Below are positions 24,821 to 33,433 of a stretch of DNA of 50,169 nt, in pieces. How positions within the stretch are numbered: the stretch's first letter is position 1; each line of letters opens with the position of its first letter. A program made the translations under genes and the position numbers. Source of the DNA: an uncultured Lachnospiraceae bacterium (GTDB lineage: Bacteria; Bacillota; Clostridia; Lachnospirales; Lachnospiraceae); NCBI GenBank assembly GCA_900317585.1, contig ONHG01000026.1, positions 1 through 50,169 on the forward strand. The letters run 5' to 3'. Under the pieces are notes generated by a model, which was given only the letters and a program-made list of their open reading frames with translations, searched no databases and was not told where the DNA came from.

Positions 24821-26848
24821 ATGAATAAAGAAGTTGATGATAAAAAGAGCATAAAATTAGATTTGCAGGCTGCATTTGCATTCTTTGGGAAATATCTTTT
24901 CAGATATTTCCCAAAGGAAGGGTATTTGCAGCTTTCTTCTTATGTTGTTTCTACACATGATACAGCAGGCAAGATTACAGATTTAAAAAATAATCATTTT
25001 ATAGACAATATTGTGGATTCTGAAAAGTTGTTTGAGGCTATGGACCGGATAGCAGACGGTGCCCAAAGTGCCACAGTAGTATTACATGCTAAAGAGGGAA
25101 CGGATGCATACCGCATTTCGCTTAATTCATCTGAGTTTGACGAAGAAGGAAAGACGACGGAAGCTGTTGGGATTATAGAAAAGCTTGACCACTATACAAA
25201 CCGCAGTGAAATGGTCAGTGCGCTCGGCAACAATTTCCACAGCATATATTATGTGGATGTTGATAATGACAAAGTGTACACCTACAGAGTGAAGGATGAA
25301 ATACAGGGGATGTTTGGAGAGCTTCTTAAGACAATTCCGGGCTATACTCAGTTGATTACCGAGTATGTTTCAAATGTTGTTTTAGAGGAAGATAAGCTCC
25401 ATATGCTTTCGGAGCTATCGGTTGAAAACCTGCGCAGACAGTTCATGATTAAGGATACGTACCAGCATGATTTCCGTATTGTAAGAGACGAACAGGTGAG
25501 ATACTGCAGGGCGAAATTTGTTAATGTGTCTGGAGTAGGAGAGCTTCACAAAATGGTAGCCGGTTTTTCTGATATCAGTCCGGAGAAGCAGAGAGAGTAT
25601 GATCGAATAGCGTATTCAGATCCGGTGACAGGTGAGGACAATTACGATAGCTTCAAGAAAAAGATTCGCGATAGAAGAGAGCCTGGGTATCTTTTGTCAA
25701 TGGATATACATTCATTTAAGATAGTAAACTCTATCTGTGGGGTGGCCAAAGGTGATGAGACGCTAAAATGGATATCGGACAATATACTTGGCGTGATTGG
25801 AGAAAAGGATCTGGCGGGGCATATAAATGCGGACAGATTTGCCATATATTGCGCCAATGATGATATTTCAGATGTCATAAGAAAGATAGAGAAAATTAAC
25901 TTACAGCTTCAGAAGGTTTCTAATGCACTTAAGATTCCAAAGATTGTACCGTATTTCGGAGTTACAAGGTGGGATCCGGGGAAAAAGGTTGAGGAAGCTT
26001 ACAGTGAGGCGAATTTTGCAAAGAACCGCATTAAGGATAGAAAGGATGTGCTGTATCAGGTATACAGTCAGGCGGATACTGACAAGATACTCGAGGAAAA
26101 GCGCATGGAGGACGATTTCTATAAGGATTTGAAAGCAAAGCGTTTTGAGATATGGTATCAGCCTAAGTATGATCCGAAAACCAATGAGCTTGTCGGTGCA
26201 GAGGGACTTGTCAGATGGAGAGATTCGTCCGGCAATATTATACCGCCGGGCAGATTTATACCCTTATTTGAGAGGGACGGATTGATAAAGGTGCTTGATG
26301 AGTATGTATTCCGTACTATATGTGAGTATCAGCGGAAGTGGCAGCTGGAGGGGAAAAAAATAGTGCCGGTTTCCATCAATCTGTCAAGAGCAAGTCTGTA
26401 CTTTGAGTCTGTTGTGAAAAGATATCATGACATTGCAGGCAGAATAGGTGTGAAGACGGAGCTTGTGCCGATAGAAATTACAGAGAGTGCGGCGATAGAT
26501 AATGACAACATAAAGGGGCTGGCAGACAGGTTCCACAGTAAAGGCTTTCCTCTTCTTGTTGATGATTTCGGTTCAGGCTATTCATCCCTTGCAACACTTA
26601 ATATGAAGTGCTTTGATACATTAAAAATAGACAAGAGCCTCATCGATTATATCGGTGATTTAAGTGGTGAAAGACTTTTGACCCATACCATTGCTCTGGC
26701 AAAAGAGCTGGGACTTTATGTGACGGCTGAGGGTGTTGAGAAAAAGGAACAGGTTGAATTCCTGAAAAATATAGATTGTGACAGCATACAGGGCTTTTAT
26801 TATTCCAAGCCATTACCGGTTGAAGAATATGAGAAGCTTTTAGGGTAG
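24821..26848 (+). CDS. GGDEF-EAL protein; probable c-di-GMP phosphodiesterase
   Basis: 675 residues without membrane segments. Residues 1-240 are an unassigned sensor-like region. Residues 260-400 form a GGDEF domain whose active motif is replaced by NADRF, so cyclase activity is unlikely. Residues 420-675 form an EAL domain with all key residues: AEGLVRW (EGL in place of EAL, Glu kept), SINLSRASL, PIEITESA, DDFGSGYSSLATLN, LKIDKSLI, TAEGVEKKEQ and SIQGFYYSKPLP. It should hydrolyse c-di-GMP, with the degenerate GGDEF perhaps sensing GTP. Two TPR-GGDEF proteins 10 kb downstream may make the signal. Confidence 0.88.
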   Translation: MNKEVDDKKSIKLDLQAAFAFFGKYLFRYFPKEGYLQLSSYVVSTHDTAGKITDLKNNHFIDNIVDSEKLFEAMDRIADGAQSATVVLHAKEGTDAYRISLNSSEFDEEGKTTEAVGIIEKLDHYTNRSEMVSALGNNFHSIYYVDVDNDKVYTYRVKDEIQGMFGELLKTIPGYTQLITEYVSNVVLEEDKLHMLSELSVENLRRQFMIKDTYQHDFRIVRDEQVRYCRAKFVNVSGVGELHKMVAGFSDISPEKQREYDRIAYSDPVTGEDNYDSFKKKIRDRREPGYLLSMDIHSFKIVNSICGVAKGDETLKWISDNILGVIGEKDLAGHINADRFAIYCANDDISDVIRKIEKINLQLQKVSNALKIPKIVPYFGVTRWDPGKKVEEAYSEANFAKNRIKDRKDVLYQVYSQADTDKILEEKRMEDDFYKDLKAKRFEIWYQPKYDPKTNELVGAEGLVRWRDSSGNIIPPGRFIPLFERDGLIKVLDEYVFRTICEYQRKWQLEGKKIVPVSINLSRASLYFESVVKRYHDIAGRIGVKTELVPIEITESAAIDNDNIKGLADRFHSKGFPLLVDDFGSGYSSLATLNMKCFDTLKIDKSLIDYIGDLSGERLLTHTIALAKELGLYVTAEGVEKKEQVEFLKNIDCDSIQGFYYSKPLPVEEYEKLLG

Positions 26849-26896
26849 CAAAAACAGCAGGTCTCATTGATTTTCAATGAGACCTGCTGTTTTTGC
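26848..26896. terminator. Perfect 23-base-stem terminator
   Basis: The last base of the GGDEF-EAL stop codon begins a perfect palindrome with a TTT loop. Flanking A5 and T5 runs make it usable in both directions. Confidence 0.85.
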
Positions 26897-26917
26897 TTTA
26901 AAGGAAAGCATATAGAT

Positions 26918-26945
26918 AAAAGAGCCGACACGAATCGGCTCTTTT
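26918..26945. terminator. Second terminator hairpin
   Basis: AAAAGAGCCGA and its exact complement form an 11-base stem around CACGAA, ending in T4. From 26946 to 27245 (300 bases) I find only AT-rich sequence with no gene or recognised RNA. Confidence 0.75.
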
Positions 26946-27245
26946 GAGGGGAGTATAAATAATTAATAAGAGGTATAACATTGAAAAGATTTCTCTTTTC
27001 ACGATGTATTATAGATTAATGGAAACTAAAAAGCAATAGAGTATAAGAAAAATTATTAAATCTTAAGAAACTAACACGTTGATGTACTAAAGTTTGCATT
27101 GATATTACTAGACTTAAGGACTATATTGAGGGAAGCTTTGTGTGTCAAACAAAATAGTTGTATGGAAACTCATACATTATTCTCACTTTTTTTGATACAT
27201 AGAATATTCTGATATAAATAGATAAATGCCGGGTGTTGTTATATT

Positions 27246-27563
27246 ATGAAATTTAAAATAGTATACGCAGATGAACTCGATAATGTGATAGAAGCAAAAA
27301 ATGCAATGCTTGTTGATATCAGGACACGCGAGGAATATGAGAAATCCCATTGGAAGGCTGCTGTCAGTCTGCCGATGGATATCACGGATTCGTACGAAGA
27401 GCTGCTTAACAGAACGCAGCCTGTGATTTTTTATTGTACGCATGGCGGCAGCAGCATGAAGCTTGCCAGATATCTGGGAAACAGGGGCTTTGATACTGCA
27501 ACTGTCATAGGAGGCTACAATGCTTTGTGCGGATATCAAAAAAAGTTGCAGAAATATGGCTAA
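27246..27563 (+). CDS. Rhodanese-like domain protein
   Basis: A 105-residue single rhodanese domain. MLVDIRTREEYEKSHW is the conserved N-terminal block and VIFYCTHGGSSMKLARYL carries the active-site Cys in a CTHGGSS loop. It would transfer sulfane sulfur or bind oxyanions. The ribosome site is weak (GGGTG). It is not linked to the sulfur block and is followed by an RNA methyltransferase gene, so a tRNA-thiolation role is possible but unproven. Confidence 0.85.
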   Translation: MKFKIVYADELDNVIEAKNAMLVDIRTREEYEKSHWKAAVSLPMDITDSYEELLNRTQPVIFYCTHGGSSMKLARYLGNRGFDTATVIGGYNALCGYQKKLQKYG

Positions 27564-27645
27564 AACTATTTAAAAAAAAGTGAATTTATGTAACAATAAT
27601 AGATAATGATTTAAGAAAGAATATAGAAAGGCTGTTTTACAATAT

Positions 27646-28797
27646 ATGGATAAATTTGAGCTTGTTGTGCCGTGTCATTTTGGTCTGGAGGCAGTGGTAA
27701 AGAGGGAGATATATGACCTGGGATATGAGATATCACGTGTGGAGGACGGCAGAGTGTCGTTTGAAGGCGATGCTGAGGCAATATGCCGTGCAAACATATT
27801 TTTGCGCGGAGCTGAGAGAGTACTGCTTCAGGTAGGACGTTTTAAGGCAACGACGTTTGATGAGCTTTTTGAGAATGTTAAGGCGCTTCCGTGGGAGAAT
27901 TTTATCCCAAAGGATGGCAAATTCTGGGTGAAAAAGGCTTCTTCCATAAAGAGTAAGCTTTTTTCACCATCGGATATACAGTCTATCGTGAAAAAAGCCA
28001 TGGTTGAGAGAATGAAGAGGTCGTATCATATCGACTGGTTTCCGGAGGATGGGGCTATGTATCCGGTAAGAGTTTTCCTGTACAAGGACGAGGTTATGGT
28101 TACACTTGACACATCCGGAGATTCATTGCACAAGAGAGGCTATCGTCTTGCAACGAGCAAGGCACCGCTGACTGAGACTCTTGCAGCATCACTCATCATG
28201 CTCACACCATGGCATGCAGACAGGATACTTGTTGATCCCTTCTGCGGCAGCGGTACATTTCCGATTGAGGCAGCCATGATGGCGGCGAACATAGCACCGG
28301 GAATGAACAGGGAGTTTACGGCTGAGAGCTGGACCAATATCATACCGAGAAAGCTGTGGTATGAGTCAGTGCAGGAGGCTGAGGACATGATAGAAAAGGA
28401 TGTGCAGGTTGATATCCAGGGCTATGACATCGACCCTGATGTGGTGGCGGCAGCCAGAGAAAATGCAAAGCGCGCCGGTGTGGACCACATGATTCATTTC
28501 CAGCAGAGAGCGGTGGCAGACATGCATCATCCTAAAAAATATGGATTTATCATATCCAATCCGCCTTATGGTGAGCGACTTGAGGAAAAATCAGCGCTGC
28601 CTGCACTTTATTCACAGATTGGCGAGGCGTATAAGGGGCTTGATTCCTGGTCCATGTATCTGATTACAAGCTATGAGGATACGGAGCGTTATATAGGCAG
28701 AAAAGCGGATAAAAACAGAAAAATCTACAATGGCATGATAAAGACATACTTTTATCAGTTTATGGGTCCTAAGCCTCCAAGAAGAAAAAAGGATTAA
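27646..28797 (+). CDS. THUMP-domain class I SAM-dependent RNA methyltransferase
   Basis: A 383-residue protein of the YpsC/RlmL N-terminal type. Residues 1-155 are a ferredoxin-like plus THUMP RNA-binding region (VPCHFGLEAVVKREIYDLGY). The methyltransferase follows with KAPLTETLAAS, LVDPFCGSGTFPIEAA (SAM site), a GYDIDPDVV acidic loop and the catalytic SNPPYGERL. NPPY is typical of N6-adenine or N2-guanine methylation; the 23S rRNA m2G site of RlmL is the closest precedent. GAAAGG precedes the ATG. Confidence 0.88.
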   Translation: MDKFELVVPCHFGLEAVVKREIYDLGYEISRVEDGRVSFEGDAEAICRANIFLRGAERVLLQVGRFKATTFDELFENVKALPWENFIPKDGKFWVKKASSIKSKLFSPSDIQSIVKKAMVERMKRSYHIDWFPEDGAMYPVRVFLYKDEVMVTLDTSGDSLHKRGYRLATSKAPLTETLAASLIMLTPWHADRILVDPFCGSGTFPIEAAMMAANIAPGMNREFTAESWTNIIPRKLWYESVQEAEDMIEKDVQVDIQGYDIDPDVVAAARENAKRAGVDHMIHFQQRAVADMHHPKKYGFIISNPPYGERLEEKSALPALYSQIGEAYKGLDSWSMYLITSYEDTERYIGRKADKNRKIYNGMIKTYFYQFMGPKPPRRKKD

Positions 28798-28806
28798 GAA
28801 TAATAA

Positions 28807-30480
28807 ATGAAATATTCAAAGAGATACATGGTATTTACACTCATACTGGCACTCATTTTTGTGTCGAATTTTTATATATATGCAAAGGATAATTCGACAC
28901 TTGGGGCATTCCGCGGTGCGAAAATACAAAGCGGTGTATGGAGCCCTCTGGTTGCCGATGATGTAAATGGTGGTACTATTAAGCTTAAGATAGAAAATAA
29001 AGAATATACGAGTGAGAATGAGCATGTGTATATGGATGACGAAAGGAATATCATGGTTCCGGTAACGATGCTGCGCGATGCGTTAAACAGCAGTGCACAT
29101 GTCTATAATAAAGAGGAGCTGCTGGTTGAAAAGCATAGTCTGACGGCTGATTTCAAGCTTTCCGATGATAATGGCTTTGTGCAATATAAAGGTGCATTTT
29201 ACGTCAGTCTGGACAAGCTTTCAAAGCTGTTAGATATGACATGCAGCTTTGACACAGCATCGAATACGCTCACCATGACAGACAAGTCTGAGGGTGTTTC
29301 ACCAGTTCCGCCAAAGTATGACTTAAGAGAGAAACAGCGTGTTTCACAGGTCAGGGATCAGGGGACATATGGCACCTGCTGGGCATTTGCCGCTACCAGC
29401 GCACTTGAGTCGGCGCTTATGCCGGAGGAGAATCTGTTGTTTTCTGTTGACCATATGAGCATGAGCAATTCATTCAATGTCAATCAGTATGATGGCGGTG
29501 AGTACACCATGGGAATGGCATATCTTGCAGCCTGGCAGGGACCGGTCTATGATGCCGACGACCCATATGGAGATGGCGTGACCAGGAGTGATCTTACGGC
29601 AGTAAAGCATGTGCAGGAGATTCGTATAATAGACGGAAAGGATTATCAGGGTATAAAGGAGGCTGTATTCAAATATGGAGGTGTGCAGACATCGCTTTAC
29701 AGCACCATAACAAGCTCAAAGACAAAGACTCCTTATTACAACAGACAGACAAATGCCTACTGTTATATGGGGTCTGAAAAGCCGAATCATGATGTTGTCA
29801 TAATAGGATGGGATGATAACTACCCAAAGGAGAATTTTAATGTGGACCTTGAAGGCGATGGAGCTTTCATATGTCAGAATAGCTGGGGCTCACAGTTTGG
29901 TGAGGATGGAGTGTTTTATGTGTCTTACTATGATACTAATGTAGGTACACACAATGTTGTCTACACAGATGTTGAGGATACTGACAATTACGATAATATT
30001 TATCAGAGTGACCTCTGCGGCTGGGTAGGCAAGATGGGCTATGATAAGGAGGATATGTACGGAGCTAATGTTTTCACCGCACAGTCGGCTGAGTCACTTA
30101 AGGCTGCAAGCTTTTATGCAACAGCATCTGATACATCATATAAGCTGTATGTGGTCAAAAATTTTGAGAATGAATATTCCTTCCAGAACAAGACACAGGT
30201 AGCGGAGGGAACTCTTGAAAATTCCGGATATTATACGGTTGATTTTGATGAGCCGATGGAGGTGGAGGCTGGCGAGCGTTATGCTGTGGTGCTGTATATC
30301 AGTACACCGGGCTCAACCCATCCTATGGCTATTGAGTATGATTCCGGTGAAAAATATATGTCAGCCGTGGATTTAAACGATGGTGAGGGCTATATCAGCT
30401 ACGATGGAGTAGCTTTTATCAATGTAAAGGAAAAACAGGATTGCAACCTCTGTATAAAGGCCTTTTCTGATAACAGATGA
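28807..30480 (+). CDS. Secreted C1-family (papain-like) cysteine protease
   Basis: 557 residues starting with a signal peptide (hydrophobic residues 9-25). Residues 55-160 resemble the copper-amine-oxidase N-terminal-like/stalk domain common in clostridial surface proteins. The C1 catalytic domain follows: VRDQGTYGTCWAFAATS (oxyanion Q185, nucleophile C191), NHDVVIIGWDD (His) and CQNSWGSQFGEDG (Asn). The last 120 residues match a lectin-like beta domain seen after such proteases. It probably acts at the cell surface on proteins or cell-wall peptides. One base separates it from the amidase gene, so the two are co-expressed. Confidence 0.87.
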   Translation: MKYSKRYMVFTLILALIFVSNFYIYAKDNSTLGAFRGAKIQSGVWSPLVADDVNGGTIKLKIENKEYTSENEHVYMDDERNIMVPVTMLRDALNSSAHVYNKEELLVEKHSLTADFKLSDDNGFVQYKGAFYVSLDKLSKLLDMTCSFDTASNTLTMTDKSEGVSPVPPKYDLREKQRVSQVRDQGTYGTCWAFAATSALESALMPEENLLFSVDHMSMSNSFNVNQYDGGEYTMGMAYLAAWQGPVYDADDPYGDGVTRSDLTAVKHVQEIRIIDGKDYQGIKEAVFKYGGVQTSLYSTITSSKTKTPYYNRQTNAYCYMGSEKPNHDVVIIGWDDNYPKENFNVDLEGDGAFICQNSWGSQFGEDGVFYVSYYDTNVGTHNVVYTDVEDTDNYDNIYQSDLCGWVGKMGYDKEDMYGANVFTAQSAESLKAASFYATASDTSYKLYVVKNFENEYSFQNKTQVAEGTLENSGYYTVDFDEPMEVEAGERYAVVLYISTPGSTHPMAIEYDSGEKYMSAVDLNDGEGYISYDGVAFINVKEKQDCNLCIKAFSDNR

Positions 30481-30481
30481 T

Positions 30482-31561
30482 ATGTACAGAAAAATTTTAA
30501 AGATAATAACAGTACTCTTTATGGCGCTGGTGATTATTGTTCCGGTAACAGTCAAGAAGCTGCCGGCAATGAATGAAAAATATGCCATGGCAGAGGAGCT
30601 TGAAAATAATGTACTGCAGAATTATGTCAGGGCATCAGCCCTGGCAAAGGAAAAGAAGAATCCGGATGATATATTAAAATCGACAGACAATCAGGATGGA
30701 GACCTGAAAATAGAGCTGCCAGCTTCCGTAGGAAAGTCCAAGCAGGATATTTCTGTGGAGACAGATTATCTGACACAGACAGTATATGTAAAGCTTAAAA
30801 CAGAAGAGGAAAACTATTTCACAAACTATTCAATAACCGGAAATTCAGATTATATTGACTCTATGCAATATTACAAAAATGACGGGGCCGGTGTTATAGC
30901 TATCACTACAGATAAGCTGTATGAGATAAAGTACCTGATAAAAAACGGAAGCCTTTATATTAAATTTGTCGATTTACATGACATATATGACAAGGTTGTT
31001 GTGATAGATGCAGGTCATGGAAGCAGAATGAGCGGCGCTGTGCGAAATGGTGTATATGAAAAAGATATAAACCTTGATATTGTATTGGCATTAAAAAATC
31101 TGCTCGATAATTATTCCGGCGACAAAAAGATAGGTGTTTTTTACACCAGGACCACAGATGTCAATCCAACACTCCAGCAGAGAGCAGCATTGGCAAATAA
31201 GGCAGATGCTGATTTATTTATCAGTGTGCACTGTAATTCATATGAGACTGGTAATTTTACCGCAATCCATGGCACGCAGGTGCTCTACAGTCAGTCTGAT
31301 GACCGTAAGCTTGGCAGTAAAAGACTGGCACAGATATGTATGGACAATGTGACAAAGGAGACCGGAAGCAGCGCATTCGGACTGCTTGAGGCAGACAATA
31401 TATATATAATAAGGACAAGCAATGCACCGGTTGCACTTGTCGAAGCAGGTTATATGACGAACCGTGAAGAGCTTGACAATCTGACCAATCCGGATTATCA
31501 GAAAAAGATGGCACAGGGCATATATAATGCTATTATGCAGGCATTTGATGAGGGGTACTAG
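30482..31561 (+). CDS. N-acetylmuramoyl-L-alanine amidase (Amidase_3)
   Basis: 359 residues with an N-terminal membrane anchor or signal (residues 8-24). A beta-rich middle of about 140 residues resembles an AMIN-like domain, and the catalytic domain begins near residue 175. VVVIDAGHGSRMSGA gives the first zinc His, YEKDINLDIVL the Glu, ISVHCNSY the second His and ALVEAGYMTN the catalytic Glu. It cleaves the bond between muramic acid and the stem peptide. Translated in tandem with the upstream protease, it suggests a cell-wall remodelling pair. Confidence 0.88.
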   Translation: MYRKILKIITVLFMALVIIVPVTVKKLPAMNEKYAMAEELENNVLQNYVRASALAKEKKNPDDILKSTDNQDGDLKIELPASVGKSKQDISVETDYLTQTVYVKLKTEEENYFTNYSITGNSDYIDSMQYYKNDGAGVIAITTDKLYEIKYLIKNGSLYIKFVDLHDIYDKVVVIDAGHGSRMSGAVRNGVYEKDINLDIVLALKNLLDNYSGDKKIGVFYTRTTDVNPTLQQRAALANKADADLFISVHCNSYETGNFTAIHGTQVLYSQSDDRKLGSKRLAQICMDNVTKETGSSAFGLLEADNIYIIRTSNAPVALVEAGYMTNREELDNLTNPDYQKKMAQGIYNAIMQAFDEGY

Positions 31562-31703
31562 TACATCGAATAATAAGTAACCAGCCATATGACTTGCCTG
31601 ATTTTCAAACCGCAGCATCAGAAAAGCATAACGCAGCTGGTTGCGCGGTCCGGCAATAATTGTACCAATACAATAATGAAACACAATAGAGAGGATAGAT
31701 GAT

Positions 31704-32297
31704 ATGACAAAAATAATATTTGCAACAGGAAACAAGGATAAGCTCAGAGAAATCAAAGAAATACTTTCAGACTGCGATGTGGAGATTCAGTCAATGAAGG
31801 AAGCCGGTATCAATGTGGATATCGTGGAGGATGGAAAGACCTTTGAGGACAACGCACTCATTAAGGCGCGTGCAATTGCGGCGCACACAGATGCAATTGT
31901 TCTAGCAGACGACTCAGGGCTTGAGATTGACTATCTTAACAAGGAACCGGGAGTATATTCAGCGCGCTATATGGGCGAGGATACTTCCTATGATATAAAG
32001 AATAATAACCTTATAGAACGCCTTGACGGTGTGCCAAAGGAAAAGCGAACAGCACGCTTCGTGTGCGCTATCGCAGCAGTGCTTGCGGATGGAAGGGAGC
32101 TTGTGACCAGACAGACTATGGAGGGTTATATCGGCTGGGAGATAGCAGGTGCAAACGGATTTGGCTATGATCCTATATTCTATCTTGATGAGTACGGCTG
32201 CTCTTCGGCAGAGCTTACACCACAGCAGAAGAATGCCATAAGCCATCGTGGCAAGGCTCTTCGTGCCATGAAGGAGCTGCTTATGAAAGTGCTGTAA
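31704..32297 (+). CDS. rdgB: XTP/dITP pyrophosphatase (RdgB/HAM1)
   Basis: A 197-residue house-cleaning nucleotidase that removes ITP and XTP from the nucleotide pool. Family motifs: IFATGNKDKLREIKEIL at the N-terminus, EDGKTFEDNALIKA, VLADDSGLEID, PGVYSARYMG, GFGYDPIFY and ISHRGKALRAM. The ATG follows AGAGAGGATAGATG. The preceding 142 bases hold an imperfect AACCAGC/GCTGGTT stem and no gene. Confidence 0.93.
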   Translation: MTKIIFATGNKDKLREIKEILSDCDVEIQSMKEAGINVDIVEDGKTFEDNALIKARAIAAHTDAIVLADDSGLEIDYLNKEPGVYSARYMGEDTSYDIKNNNLIERLDGVPKEKRTARFVCAIAAVLADGRELVTRQTMEGYIGWEIAGANGFGYDPIFYLDEYGCSSAELTPQQKNAISHRGKALRAMKELLMKVL

Positions 32298-32383
32298 CAC
32301 AGCAAAAAAGGCTGCCGGAAAGCGCCTGGGCGCGGCCCGGCAATTGCCTTGTAAAAAAATATTAAAAAAAATAAAAAAAGTTG

Positions 32384-32412
32384 TTGACAGAATGACTTCT
32401 TTGCTATATACT
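32384..32412 (+). promoter_or_regulatory. Strong promoter of the tRNA cluster
   Basis: Consensus TTGACA (32384-32389), 17 bases, TATACT (32407-32412), preceded by A-rich tracts resembling an UP element. It drives the six tRNA genes. Confidence 0.85.
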
Positions 32413-32451
32413 AATTCTTGCGTCACGGAAAGAACGCAAAACAAAAACCTT

Positions 32452-32526
32452 CGGGGTGTGGCTCAGCTTGGCTAGAGCGCCTGGTTTGGGACCAGGAGGT
32501 CGCAGGTTCGAATCCTGTCACCCCGA
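32452..32526 (+). tRNA. tRNA-Pro (TGG)
   Basis: CGGGGTG pairs with CACCCCG; the anticodon loop is TTTGGGA between CCTGG and CCAGG; the T loop TTCGAAT is standard. CCA is not encoded. Confidence 0.96.
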
Positions 32527-32532
32527 TTATAT

Positions 32533-32603
32533 GCGGGTGTAGTTCAATGGTAGAACACCAGCCTTCCAAGCTGGATACGTGGGTTCGATTCCCATCACCC
32601 GCT
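32533..32603 (+). tRNA. tRNA-Gly (TCC)
   Basis: GCGGGTG pairs with CACCCGC; the anticodon loop CTTCCAA sits on a CCAGC/GCTGG stem. Six bases separate it from tRNA-Pro. Confidence 0.96.
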
Positions 32604-32634
32604 TAGATATTGCAGCATTTGCAATATCGCATGT

Positions 32635-32708
32635 GTGTCTGTAGCTCAGTTGGATAGAGCACCGGCCTTCTAAGCCGGGTGTCGGGGGTTCGAATCCCTT
32701 CAGGCACA
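32635..32708 (+). tRNA. tRNA-Arg (TCT)
   Basis: GTGTCTG pairs with CAGGCAC; the anticodon loop CTTCTAA sits on a CCGGC/GCCGG stem. Confidence 0.96.
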
Positions 32709-32754
32709 TTTTTTATTTCATATTAATTCCATATGGACCATATGAAGTAAATAT

Positions 32755-32829
32755 GGTGGGTATAGCGCAGTTGGTTAGCGCGCCAGATTGTGGCTCTGGA
32801 GGCCCAGGGTTCGAATCCCTGTATCCACC
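32755..32829 (+). tRNA. tRNA-His (GTG)
   Basis: GTGGGTA pairs with TATCCAC and the extra G-1 (32755) faces C73 (32829), the identity pair of tRNA-His. Anticodon loop TTGTGGC. Confidence 0.96.
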
Positions 32830-32896
32830 CTTTGCATTAGTGCAAAAGTGTCGTGCGCATTATATGCGTATCCGTGCGGCGCACGAGTATTACTCA

Positions 32897-32968
32897 AGGG
32901 CTATCGCCAAGCGGTAAGGCACAGGATTTTGATTCCTGCATTCGTTGGTTCGAATCCAACTAGCCCTG
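32897..32968 (+). tRNA. tRNA-Gln (TTG)
   Basis: AGGGCTA pairs with TAGCCCT; the anticodon loop TTTTGAT sits on a CAGGA/TCCTG stem. Confidence 0.95.
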
Positions 32969-32986
32969 TTACAATCTGATAGATAT

Positions 32987-33059
32987 GGGATATTAGCTCA
33001 GGTGGTAGAGCACTTGACTTTTAATCAAGTTGTCCGGGGTTCGAATCCCCGATGTCTCA
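32987..33059 (+). tRNA. tRNA-Lys (TTT)
   Basis: GGGATAT pairs with ATGTCTC using G-U pairs; anticodon loop CTTTTAA on CTTGA/TCAAG. Its 3' end is duplicated 218 bases downstream. Confidence 0.96.
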
Positions 33060-33060
33060 T

Positions 33061-33108
33061 TAGAAAAAGAAAACCATCACTCGTAAGAGTGGTGGTTTTC
33101 TTTTTCTA
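33061..33108 (+). terminator. Terminator of the tRNA cluster
   Basis: A 22-base stem (one G-U) around GTAA with A-rich and T-rich outer ends, starting 2 bases after tRNA-Lys. Confidence 0.85.
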
Positions 33109-33158
33109 TTGATATATGGTGAATTGAACTCCGGACAACGTAGTTGGTCGGGGCGCTG

Positions 33159-33262
33159 GACGTCCGGGGGACGTCCGTTAAGCGCGGACCGAAGCGGAGC
33201 GTAGACCGCTAGACGTCCGGGGGACGTCTGTTCAGCGCAGACCGAAGCGGAGCGTAGACCGA
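33159..33262. repeat. GC-rich tandem repeat, 53-base period, two copies
   Basis: Unit 1 begins at 33159 and unit 2 at 33212; they differ at only a few positions. Each starts with the palindrome GACGTCC-GGG-GGACGTC and ends in GACCGAAGCGGAGCGTAGAC. The GC content is far above that of the surrounding DNA, which suggests an inserted repeat element. Confidence 0.8.
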
Positions 33263-33280
33263 ATCCCTGATGTCTCATTA
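33260..33280 (+). repeat. Duplicate of the tRNA-Lys 3' end
   Basis: These 21 bases match 33042-33062 (T-arm, acceptor end and two following bases of tRNA-Lys) with one mismatch. Such a duplication resembles the second attachment site left by an element that integrates at a tRNA 3' end. The 218 bases between carry no integrase. Confidence 0.6.
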
Positions 33281-33324
33281 AGAAATCGAAAAATCTCTTG
33301 ACGTTTTCCATTTTTTATCTTATC

Positions 33325-33358
33325 ATTGTTAACCGAAGATGTGATAAAAGTTGACAAT
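33325..33358 (+). promoter_or_regulatory. BirA-like operator overlapping the bioB -35
   Basis: ATTGTTAACC, 14 bases, AGTTGACAAT: an inverted repeat matching 8 of 10 positions and close to the BirA consensus TTGTAAACC-N14-GGTTTACAA. Its right arm contains the bioB -35. Confidence 0.7.
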
Positions 33359-33378
33359 AATACTATCTTAATTATACT
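33351..33378 (+). promoter_or_regulatory. Promoter of bioB
   Basis: TTGACA (33351-33356), 16 bases, TATACT (33373-33378). BirA-biotinyl-AMP bound to the overlapping operator would block RNA polymerase. Confidence 0.7.
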
Positions 33379-33433
33379 TATTATAATGAGATATTACATG
33401 AGAGAAGAAACACAGGACACAAAGGAGATTAAA

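Noticed and set aside
26946-27245. Small RNA between the double terminators and the rhodanese gene
   Set aside because: AT-rich, weak promoter-like strings only, no stable structure.
32418-32979. Short open frames over the tRNA cluster
   Set aside because: They consist of tRNA sequence; all six cloverleafs are intact.
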